Source: Nitrosomonas sp. (lineage in GTDB: Bacteria; Pseudomonadota; Gammaproteobacteria; Burkholderiales; Nitrosomonadaceae). Taken from it: 64,000 nucleotides of DNA. This document shows positions 38,299 through 50,200 of the stretch, piece by piece (the first letter of the stretch is position 1; each line of letters starts with the position of its first letter). The notes under the pieces were generated by a model. That model was not told the origin of the DNA. It saw only the letters and a list, made by a program, of their open reading frames with translations, and searched no databases. The position numbers and the translations under genes were made by a program. The stretch lies in NCBI GenBank assembly GCA_031316255.1, contig JALDQW010000001.1, positions 868,001 to 932,000 of the forward strand, in the 5' to 3' direction.

Positions 38299-41200
38299 TT
38301 TGATTGATTCGGTTTATCAGCGTCTTTTTTTTCGAATAATTCTTCAGCTGTCTGATCAGGTAGCGAATCCAATGCTTCTTTGTCAGCGGGATGATCTACG
38401 CCTTGTGCCGTGTTGTTGGCAATTAAAATTGACAATGGGTCAATGCTTTTCCAAGCAGGTAGAATAGACAAAAAACTGCTTAGAAAGGCACCTGCACGCA
38501 TAAGCCATGCTACAAACCCTACAGACAACGAAACTCCAGTGCCTATTGCCAAATTTGCAACGAAAGTATTTGCGGCCGCGTCAGAGTCAAATGTTTTTTG
38601 TAAATCAGCTTGCATGAGTTCAATTTTTTTCCATAATGTTTGATTGTTTTTTATGGACTCGTATTCTTGAGCAGTGAGTGACAACCTAAAGTGCTCACCT
38701 CCGGGTATTGAATTAATTTCTTTATCAGGAAATAAGTTCGATAAATCATCGGCAAGTCTTTGGTTTATCACAATGGTGATTTTCATGGGTCTTTCTGAAT
38801 CAGAATTAACCGATTTCGTCACTTCATTTGCTGACGAATCAATTGGTTGTGTTTTTTGATCACCAGCGGGTATTAAAGATTCAAAGGTAACTGGTTGTGT
38901 TGGCTGTGTTTGTGTCGGTGAATCAACAGGCGTGAATTCAAATGTCGAAACTGTAACTGATGTGTTAGTCGTTGTCTTCGCAGTTGATCCTGACTCAGGA
39001 ATTGGTGCAGGCACAAGTGTTGCAGACTGACCAGGTCCGGTTGTGATATCTACGTCGGGATTCTGATCAGAATCCGGTGTTGGTTCTGGGTTTATTGTTG
39101 GATCTGTATCAGGCGTCGGATCTGGAACAATTTCCGGATTATCAGACCCTGGATCGGGATCGGAATCGGGTTCAGGTGTTGGGTCGGGTTCCTCTGTAGG
39201 GTCTAAATCCGTTGCTGGATTTGGGTCAGTAGTTGGCACAGGCTCACTGGCTGTTTTAATCACCGAGATGGTAACAAAATCGACGTCAGTCGCGCTGTTG
39301 GCGTCCGTGCTGGTGACCGTCAGCGTGTCGCTGCCAACAAAGTTCAGGTTGCCCTGGTAACTCAGGCTGGCCAATGTCGCGTTAATGTCTGTTTGCGTGC
39401 CGGACAGCGTCAAGGTGCTGCTGTTGTTCGCGCCTGCGCTGATGGATGCAGCACCTGACAGGGTAACGTTCAGCGTGCCGCTGGTCACCGCCAGCTGTAC
39501 CGTCGACAGGTTGCCATCAACATCGGCCACCGATATCCCGCTGATGTTCAACGCGGTATTTTCATTGACGGCCTGCGCGCCGGGTACGGTGTTTACCGGC
39601 GCATCGTTGACGCTATTGACCGTAATGGCCACGGTGTCGGTATCGGTTGCGCTGTCGGCGTCGGTACTGATCATGGTCAGGGTGTCGTTGCCGTTAAAGT
39701 TCAGCCCGCCCTGGTAGCTCAGACTGGCAAGGGTTGCGTTGATGTCGGTCAGGCTGCCCGAAAGTGTCAGCGTGTTACTGTTGTTCGCGCCTGCGCTGAT
39801 ACTGGCGGCACCGCTCAAGGTGACGTTCAATGTCCCACTGGTCACGGACAACTGTATCGTCGACAGGTTGTCATCTGCATCGGCGACCGAGATGCCGGCG
39901 ATTGCCAGACTGGTGTCTTCGTTCACCGTCTGCGCGCCCGGTACGGTGTTTATCGGTGCATCGTTGACGCCTACCATACTTACCGTCACCGTGGCGGTAT
40001 TGCTGTATTCCGTGCCATCCTCTGCTACCACGTACAAAACTCGGTTGGTAAGGTCGGGAACTTCAGAGGTGTTGTTATATTGTATGGTGCGTAATACTTG
40101 TTGATAATTGGCAATCGAATCAGAGTTGCTCAGCGTAAGAACACCAGTACCACTATCGTACACAGCAACAATAGATGTTCCCGAAGTATCTGCAGTTAAC
40201 AGTTCACTGGTTCCATCAAGAGGGTTGGACAGGGTGACCGTTAACCCCACCAAGTTTCCACCGTCCACGTCGATTAAAGACGCATCAATCACATCGGCTA
40301 ATGAAACCGCTCCACCGTTTTCCGTAAAAGTGATTAGAAAATCTGCACTGCTAGCGCCTGAGCTATCATCGGCATCCAAATCGATAACCGGCGCATCGTT
40401 GACGCTATTGACCGTAATGGCCACGGTGTCGGTATCGGTTGCGCTGTCGGCGTCGGTGCTGATCATGGTCAGGGTGTCGTTGCCGTTAAAGTTCAGCCCG
40501 CCCTGGTAGCTCAGGCTGGCAAGCGTGGCGTTGATGTCGGTCAGGCTGCCCGAAAGTGTCAGCGTGTTACTGTTGTTCGCGCCCGCGCTGATACTGGCCG
40601 CACCGCTCAAGGTGACGTTCAATGTCCCACTGGTCACGGACAATTGTACCGTCGACAGGTTGTCATCTGCATCGGCGACCGAAATGCCGGCGATACCAAG
40701 CGCCGTGTCCTCGTTCACCGTCTGCGCGCCCGGCACCGTGTTCACCGGCGAAGCATTGACGTTGTTGACGGTGATGCCAACGGTATCGACGTCGGTCGCG
40801 CTGTTGGCGTCCGTGCTGGTGACCGTCAACGTGTCGCTGCCAACAAAGTTCAGGTTGCCCTGGTAACTCAGGCTGGCCAGTGTGGCGTTAATGTCTGTTT
40901 GCGTGCCGGACAGCGTCAAGGTGTTGGTGTTGTTCGCACCTGCGCTGATGGATGCAGCACCGGACAGGGTCACGTTCAGCGTGCCGCTGGTTACCGCCAG
41001 CTGTACCGTGGACAGATTGCCGTCAACATCGGCCACCGATATCCCGCTGATGCTCAACGCAGTATTTTCATTGACGGCCTGCGCGCCGGGCACGGTGTTT
41101 ACCGGTGCGTCATTGACGCTATTGACCGTGATGGCCACGGTGTCGGTATCGGTTGCGCTGTCGGCGTCGGTGCTGATCATGGTCAGGGTGTCGTTGCCGT

Positions 41201-44200
41201 TAAAGTTCAGCCCGCCCTGGTAGCTCAGGCTGGCAAGCGTGGCGTTGATGTCGGTCAGGCTGCCCGAAAGTGTCAGCGTGTTACTGTTGTTCGCGCCCGC
41301 GCTGATACTGGCCGCACCGCTCAAGGTGACGTTCAATGTCCCACTGGTCACGGACAATTGTACCGTCGACAGGTTGTCATCTGCATCGGCGACCGAAATG
41401 CCGGCGATACCAAGCGCCGTGTCCTCGTTCACCGTCTGCGCGCCCGGCACCGTGTTCACCGGCGAAGCATTGACGTTGTTGACGGTGATGCCAACGGTAT
41501 CGACGTCGGTCGCGCTGTTGGCGTCCGTGCTGGTGACCGTCAACGTGTCGCTGCCAACAAAGTTCAGGTTGCCCTGGTAACTCAGGCTGGCCAGTGTGGC
41601 GTTAATGTCTGTTTGCGTGCCGGACAGCGTCAAGGTGTTGGTGTTGTTCGCACCTGCGCTGATGGATGCAGCACCGGACAGGGTCACGTTCAGCGTGCCG
41701 CTGGTTACCGCCAGCTGTACCGTGGACAGATTGCCGTCAACATCGGCCACCGATATCCCGCTGATGCTCAACGCAGTATTTTCATTGACGGCCTGCGCGC
41801 CGGGCACGGTGTTTACCGGTGCGTCATTGACGCTATTGACCGTGATGGCCACGGTGTCGGTATCGGTTGCGCTGTCGGCGTCGGTGCTGATCATGGTCAG
41901 GGTGTCGTTGCCGTTAAAGTTCAGCCCGCCCTGGTAGCTCAGGCTGGCAAGCGTGGCGTTGATGTCGGTCAGGCTGCCCGAAAGTGTCAGCGTGTTACTG
42001 TTGTTCGCGCCCGCGCTGATACTGGCCGCACCGCTCAAGGTGACGTTCAATGTCCCACTGGTCACGGACAATTGTACCGTCGACAGGTTGTCATCTGCAT
42101 CGGCGACCGAAATGCCGGCGATACCAAGCGCCGTGTCCTCGTTCACCGTCTGCGCGCCCGGCACCGTGTTCACCGGCGAAGCATTGACGTTGTTGACGGT
42201 GATGCCAACGGTATCGACGTCGGTCGCGCTGTTGGCGTCCGTGCTGGTGACCGTCAACGTGTCGCTGCCAACAAAGTTCAGGTTGCCCTGGTAACTCAGG
42301 CTGGCCAGTGTGGCGTTAATGTCTGTTTGCGTGCCGGACAGCGTCAAGGTGTTGGTGTTGTTCGCACCTGCGCTGATGGATGCAGCACCGGACAGGGTCA
42401 CGTTCAGCGTGCCGCTGGTTACCGCCAGCTGTACCGTGGACAGATTGCCGTCAACATCGGCCACCGATATCCCGCTGATGCTCAACGCAGTATTTTCATT
42501 GACGGCCTGCGCGCCGGGCACGGTGTTTACCGGTGCGTCATTGACGCTATTGACCGTGATGGCCACGGTGTCGGTATCGGTTGCGCTGTCGGCGTCGGTG
42601 CTGATCATGGTCAGGGTGTCGTTGCCGTTAAAGTTCAGCCCGCCCTGGTAGCTCAGGCTGGCAAGCGTGGCGTTGATGTCGGTCAGGCTGCCCGAAAGTG
42701 TCAGCGTGTTACTGTTGTTCGCGCCCGCGCTGATACTGGCCGCACCGCTCAAGGTGACGTTCAATGTCCCACTGGTCACGGACAATTGTACCGTCGACAG
42801 GTTGTCATCTGCATCGGCGACCGAAATGCCGGCGATACCAAGCGCCGTGTCCTCGTTCACCGTCTGCGCGCCCGGCACCGTGTTCACCGGCGAAGCATTG
42901 ACGTTGTTGACGGTGATGCCAACGGTATCGACGTCGGTCGCGCTGTTGGCGTCCGTGCTGGTGACCGTCAACGTGTCGCTGCCAACAAAGTTCAGGTTGC
43001 CCTGGTAACTCAGGCTGGCCAGTGTGGCGTTAATGTCTGTTTGCGTGCCGGACAGCGTCAAGGTGTTGGTGTTGTTCGCACCTGCGCTGATGGATGCAGC
43101 ACCGGACAGGGTCACGTTCAGCGTGCCGCTGGTTACCGCCAGCTGTACCGTGGACAGATTGCCGTCAACATCGGCCACCGATATCCCGCTGATGCTCAAC
43201 GCAGTATTTTCATTGACGGCCTGCGCGCCGGGCACGGTGTTTACCGGTGCGTCATTGACGCTATTGACCGTGATGGCCACGGTGTCGGTATCGGTTGCGC
43301 TGTCGGCGTCGGTGCTGATCATGGTCAGGGTGTCGTTGCCGTTAAAGTTCAGCCCGCCCTGGTAGCTCAGGCTGGCAAGCGTGGCGTTGATGTCGGTCAG
43401 GCTGCCCGAAAGTGTCAGCGTGTTACTGTTGTTCGCGCCCGCGCTGATACTGGCCGCACCGCTCAAGGTGACGTTCAATGTCCCACTGGTCACGGACAAT
43501 TGTACCGTCGACAGGTTGTCATCTGCATCGGCGACCGAAATGCCGGCGATACCAAGCGCCGTGTCCTCGTTCACCGTCTGCGCGCCCGGCACCGTGTTCA
43601 CCGGCGAAGCATTGACGTTGTTGACGGTGATGCCAACGGTATCGACGTCGGTCGCGCTGTTGGCGTCCGTGCTGGTGACCGTCAACGTGTCGCTGCCAAC
43701 AAAGTTCAGGTTGCCCTGGTAACTCAGGCTGGCCAGTGTGGCGTTAATGTCTGTTTGCGTGCCGGACAGCGTCAAGGTGTTGGTGTTGTTCGCACCTGCG
43801 CTGATGGATGCAGCACCGGACAGGGTCACGTTCAGCGTGCCGCTGGTTACCGCCAGCTGTACCGTGGACAGATTGCCGTCAACATCGGCCACCGATATCC
43901 CGCTGATGCTCAACGCAGTATTTTCATTGACGGCCTGCGCGCCGGGCACGGTGTTTACCGGTGCGTCATTGACGCTATTGACCGTGATGGCCACGGTGTC
44001 GGTATCGGTTGCGCTGTCGGCGTCGGTGCTGATCATGGTCAGGGTGTCGTTGCCGTTAAAGTTCAGCCCGCCCTGGTAGCTCAGGCTGGCAAGCGTGGCG
44101 TTGATGTCGGTCAGGCTGCCCGAAAGTGTCAGCGTGTTACTGTTGTTCGCGCCCGCGCTGATACTGGCCGCACCGCTCAAGGTGACGTTCAATGTCCCAC

Positions 44201-47200
44201 TGGTCACGGACAATTGTACCGTCGACAGGTTGTCATCTGCATCGGCGACCGAAATGCCGGCGATACCAAGCGCCGTGTCCTCGTTCACCGTCTGCGCGCC
44301 CGGCACCGTGTTCACCGGCGAAGCATTGACGTTGTTGACGGTGATGCCAACGGTATCGACGTCGGTCGCGCTGTTGGCGTCCGTGCTGGTGACCGTCAAC
44401 GTGTCGCTGCCAACAAAGTTCAGGTTGCCCTGGTAACTCAGGCTGGCCAGTGTGGCGTTAATGTCTGTTTGCGTGCCGGACAGCGTCAAGGTGTTGGTGT
44501 TGTTCGCACCTGCGCTGATGGATGCAGCACCGGACAGGGTCACGTTCAGCGTGCCGCTGGTTACCGCCAGCTGTACCGTGGACAGATTGCCGTCAACATC
44601 GGCCACCGATATCCCGCTGATGCTCAACGCAGTATTTTCATTGACGGCCTGCGCGCCGGGCACGGTGTTTACCGGTGCGTCATTGACGCTATTCACCGTG
44701 ATGGCCACGGTGTCGGTGTCGCTGGCGGTCACCGGAGCGGTTACCAGTTTGTTAATATCGTCTGCAGAAAGCGCCCGATTGTAAATTCTGGTGTCGTCCA
44801 TCAGTCCCTTAAAAGTACTACCGCCGTTTGGATGAGCACCGATTCTGGTGACACCGGTCGGACTACCGGGGTCATTCAACGTCCAGGTAACAGTAGATAA
44901 CTCAGCCCCATCGAGATAAAGCGCGGCCGTTGAAGTGCCCTCATTCCAGGTAAATGCCACATGATGCCATCCGGTCCCGACTAGACTTGCGATCGCCTCA
45001 AAGGCATGCCAATTCGTTCCGTCGTGATACCAGCCAACCAGCTTATTGTTGGATGCGTTAAAATTAATTGAGCCTACGTACTCAACTTCGATAATACGGG
45101 GCCAACCGGATTGTGTCGCATCCATGTCAACCCAAGCCGCAAGAGTGAAGTCGACTGGATTGCCCAAAGAACTAATTATTTCCACATAATCATTCCCGTC
45201 AAAACTCAGAACATCTCCTCGCGTGCTATCGACAGTGGGCGTGGCTCCAATGACCGTACCATCGTTCGTCCCTACTGGGCTGCTATCGTTTCCTGGATCA
45301 GCAGCTTCAAATTGATAATGCCCTTGCAAATTAGCATCAAAATCTAAGGAATAGAGCGTTTGATCATAACTTGTGATAGTTAGCGTGTCGCTCCCGTTAT
45401 AGTCGGGAGTGGGATTGTATTGCAAGCCATCCAGTGCAGCATTAATGTTTTCCACCGTTCCGGAGAATGACATGGACGTATCAGCCGTGCCGTCTCCTGT
45501 GGCAAAGGTCAACCCAGCCGTGCCTGAAAGGGTTACTGTTCCATTAGCGACGGAGAGAGTCACTACAAGAGCTGCTCCTGCATCATCTGCAATAGAAATC
45601 AGGTTACCATTTGCCGCATTGAACGTAAGAAGGGTGTCTTCGTTTGTGGCTTGCGTCCCCGGCACCGTGTTCACCGGAGCATCATTCACAGAGCTCACGG
45701 TAATAGCCACGGTGTCCACGTCCGTCGCGCTGTTGGCGTCAGTGCTCGTGATGGTGAGCGTATCGCTGCCATTGAAGTTCAAATTGCCTTGATACGTCAG
45801 ACTGGCCAACGTGGCATTGATGTCCGCTTGGCTGCCGGAGAGTGTCAAGGTTTTGGAGCCATTCGCCCCGGCACTGATCGTGGCCGCACCCGACAAGGTT
45901 GCGGCCAATGTCCCGTTCGTCACCGCCAACTGCACCGTGGACAGATTACCGTCGACGTCATTCACACTGATCCCGGTGAGAGCCAGACTGGTATCTTCAT
46001 TGACCGTCTGCGCCCCCGGCACCGTGTTCACTGGCGCGGTGTTGGCAATCGGACTAGTCCCGTTGTACTCATAGGCGCCGATGTCGTAACTGGCATCCCG
46101 GAAATATCCACGCTGATCTACCACCGGCGCATTGGTGGCAGAGCCTGCATTGATTGCGAGACTGCCTGCTTGCAGGGACATGGTCTGAGTCGCGCCGCCA
46201 TTGTTGGCCAGGGTGTTGAGGAGTGGATTGACGTTCTGCTGGTCGGAAGCCACCCAGCCACTGTTGCCCGTTGTGTTACCGATGATGTTGTTGCCCAGGC
46301 TCGTGACCGCGCCGCTGATGTCTGGGTTCGGATTCGTGCCCGTGGCGGTGTTGCCGGCGACGATGGTGTTCAGCAGCGTGGTCGTCACGTTGCCCGCGCC
46401 CCTGAAGATGCCGCCGCCCTGGTTGGCGGTGTTGCCGGCGATGGTGACGTTAATCAGCGTGGCGGCCTGGCCGTTGTACAGGCCGCCGCCGTTGCCGCTG
46501 TTGGAGTTGCCGCTGATCGTCGTGTTGATCAAGGTCAGGTTGGCGTTGCTGCCGCTGCTCCAGATGCCCGCGCCTTGATTGCTGCCGGTATTGGCAGCGA
46601 TGGTCGAATTGCTGATCACCAGGGTGTTGTTGCTGTAGATGCCGGCGCCGCTGGCGCCCGAATTGCCGGACACGGTGACGTTGTTGAGGAACGTCGTGCC
46701 GCTCGTGTACAAGCCACCGCCGGTGGTACTCGTGGTGGTGTTGTTGGCGATCACGCTGTCCCACAGCGTCAGAGACGTACTGCCGTTCGCGAGGATGCCG
46801 CCGCCGTTGCTGATGTTCCCGCCCGTCACCGTGATGCCGCTGAAGTAGGCTGACGTGCCGGTTCCCGAAACCTCGAACACACGGTCGTTGAGGCCCGTGG
46901 CATTGACAATAGTGGACGAAGCACCGGTGCCAATCAGAGTCAGGTTCTGCAGGATGTCTAGGTCGCCGGTGGCTGCGGCATTTTCGCCAGAGCCTGCAAT
47001 CATTAGGGTATAGGTTCCAGAGGACAGGAAGATGGTATCCTGCCCCGCCGTGTTATTGGTAGCAATAATTGCCTCGCGTAATGAGATCTTGCCATCCGAA
47101 CCCTTACTTGCGAGCAGGTTGGCGATGGAGGTGGTATTACCGTCGACTGTATCATTGGTGGTATCCACGATGAGCGCGCTGGCGGCTGTAACGTTGGCTG

Positions 47201-50200
47201 CGAACTCGGATGTGGACCCGTAGGCGCCACCAGCCTTCATCACCGTGGCGGTGGCGGAGATGACCTGGCCGGCAGTCACCGCCTTGTCGAAGTTAGCCAC
47301 GAACTGGGCGTTGCCGCTGCCGTCGGTGAACACCGTCGTATAGCCAAGATAGGTCTGCCCCTCGCCATAGCCAGTGGAATCCCCAGACGAGTTGGAGAAG
47401 AACTCCAACCGCAGAGTCGTATAGGCCGTGCTATTAATCGAACCGGCAATCGCGATTGTCGTTCCATCAGTACCTGCTGCGGACAGTACCGGATAATTTT
47501 GCAGGTCATTGGCCCCGGTATCGGCATCTCCGGCGTCATTGGTCGTCACGCCAAACCCATCTTCCGTCCCTCCACTCAGATCAATGCCTAAACCCGTGTT
47601 GGAATAGATCTGATTATCTAATATCGAATTTCCAGTCACCGTGCTTCCATTCACAGTAATCCCATCAAGGTTATTAAAAGCAATCACATTGCCTTCGCCA
47701 GCACCTGTACCACCAATCAGATGATTGGTTCCTAAAGTGGAAATTGCGATGCCATTGCCTAAATTACCTAAATCCAATGTTCCCGTGGAATCCGTCCCAA
47801 TATAGTTACCCTGCACCGTATAGCTGGACGCGGAATAGAGAAGGATACCCTGATTGGTATTTCCACCAATCACGTTCCCTTCGTTGGCTCCCGTCCCGCC
47901 GATGATTCCATTACTCGACCCGCTCCAGGTTTGAATGCCTTGCGAATTGGCAATCGTTCCCGTACCAGTTGCATTCACCCCGATATAATTCCCCTGAATA
48001 ATCGTCCCGAATGAACCTTCATCACGAATCCCAGCGCCCGTATTACCAGCTATGACATTACGAGCACTAATCGTGCCGCCGCCAATCAGAGCGTTCGTTG
48101 AACTCACCACACGAATCCCGTTCTGCCCATTTCCCAAATCGACAAGGCCAGTGACATCGGTCCCAATGTAGTTCCCAGCAATCGTGTTGTTGTCGGAGTA
48201 ATTGACCTCAAGCCCATCCCCGCCAAAGCGATTGATCACCAGACCTTGGACTGTGCTCCCATTACTGCCTGCCACCAGCCGTAAACCATCGATACCAGCC
48301 CCAGCAACGATCCCGTTCAATTCAATGATGGGGGTTCCAGCATAATTCGGTTCTGAGGTGCCATCGATGATAATCGTGTCGGTAATATCTGGCAGGGCGG
48401 AAAGCACATCGATCGTATGCGCCCCACTGACTAACGGATCAGAAATGTTGAAATCGATAGTATCCATCCCAGTGGTGTTGTTGGCCGCAATAATCGCTTC
48501 TCGTAAGGAAATGGAGGCGTCAGCACCGAGATTGGCGTTCAGCCATTCGATATCATAGTTGCCATCCCCAGCAACGATACCGCTGTCATTGTTGTCCGTA
48601 GTCGTCGTCACCGTCAGCGTGTTCGCCACATCCGTAACGGTCACATTGATCGTTTGCGTATCAGTCCCGCCATTCCCATCGGAAACCAACACGATGACTT
48701 CATACACATTGTCCCCATTGAAGTCAGCAGGCGTTTCATAGTCCGGGGCTGCCAAAAAGACTAGGTTGCCGGTGGCGCTGTTAATACTAAACTTGGCAGC
48801 ATCCGCTCCGCCGCTGATGGAATAGACCGCTGTGCCACCATCGATATCCGTCGAGGTGACCGTGGTGACTGCCGTGGTGTTTTCAGCCACGTTAATGTTG
48901 GCCGTATTGCCTCCACCATTACTTGAAATAATGGGGTTATCATTGACGCTATTGACCGTGATCGCCACCGTATCGGTGTCATTTAGGGCAAGATCATTGG
49001 CCAGCTTGGCAACTTCGCTAGCGCTCAGCGCACGATCGTAAATACGCGCATCATCAATCTTCCCTGCATAGTTGAAATTGGTATTCCCGTTCGCGTGTTT
49101 GCCGATATAGGTGTCAGTTCCAAGTGTATAGTTAATACTATCCGTGGTTGACAGTGTAGCGACCGCTGCTCCATCTAAATATAAAGTCGCTACATTAGCC
49201 GTATCATTAAACGTGAACGCAAGGTGATGCCAGCCCGCTCCAGCCAGCGTACCCGTGAATTGCACAGGTGGCCAGGTCCCACCCGCATAATAGGTGCCCA
49301 CCAATCGCCCTGCACTATCCGCCACAAGCGACACACTGTCACCAAGCGAAATGACCATGGCGCCACTTGAACCAGCCGATGTCAGATTAACCCACGCGGC
49401 TAGCGTTACATTCGATGGTTTGCCAAAGAGCCCTGTGACTTTGACATAATCATTCACACCATCAAGACTGAGAACTTGGCCGCGAGTCCCATCGGTGACG
49501 ATGGTGGCCCCATTTGTTAATGTGCCGTTCTGTGCGGTGCCGGGGGCGACATCGTTGGCGTTGCCCTCGAAGGTATAGCGAGCCTGGAGATTGGCATCGA
49601 TCTCGAGCGAAACCAAGGTGCTGTTCGCGGTGCTGAGGGTCAACGTTGCGCTACCGTTATAGTCAGCCGTGGGATCGTATTGCAGGCCATCCAGCGCGGC
49701 ATTGATATTACCGACTGTGCCCGAGAATGTCATGGTGGTATCCGCCGTGCCGTCCCCGGCGGTAAACGTCAAGCCGGTTGTGCCAGAAAGTGTGGTGGTG
49801 CCGTTATCGACCGATAGGGTGACCACCAGGTTTTCACCTGATTTATCGGTGATGGAGATCAAATTACTGTTAGCTGAATTAAACGTAAGGGTTGTATCTT
49901 CGTTGGTTGTTTGCCCCCCGGGAACGCTATTCGCTAGAGAGTAATTAGTTGCAAGCGTCGTTATTTCACCGGTGGTCAGGGCGTGATCATACACTCGGAC
50001 ATCATCAATCAAACCAGTGAATTCCCCGCCAATTAATCCGTTGTCATAGGCTCCGATTTGAAGTCCAGAGACATTTAAAAGATTACTGAAAAATTGAGTG
50101 GATGAAGCATTTCCATTTGTATAGCTCACTGCCGAACCAGTAAGGGCAATCCCATCAACATACAGTTGGTTCCCGCTTCCATTCGTAGTCAAAGCTATAT

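Noticed and set aside
40417..44693. CRISPR-like regularity
   Set aside because: The period is 714 bp and the units are coding modules without unique spacers.
40644..44900. Plus-strand open frame of 1418 codons opposite the repeat array
   Set aside because: It is the antisense of six identical 714-bp repeats, so an absence of stops in one copy is multiplied; the minus-strand Ig-like modules explain the sequence, and the antisense product (Arg/Val/Gly-rich) resembles nothing.
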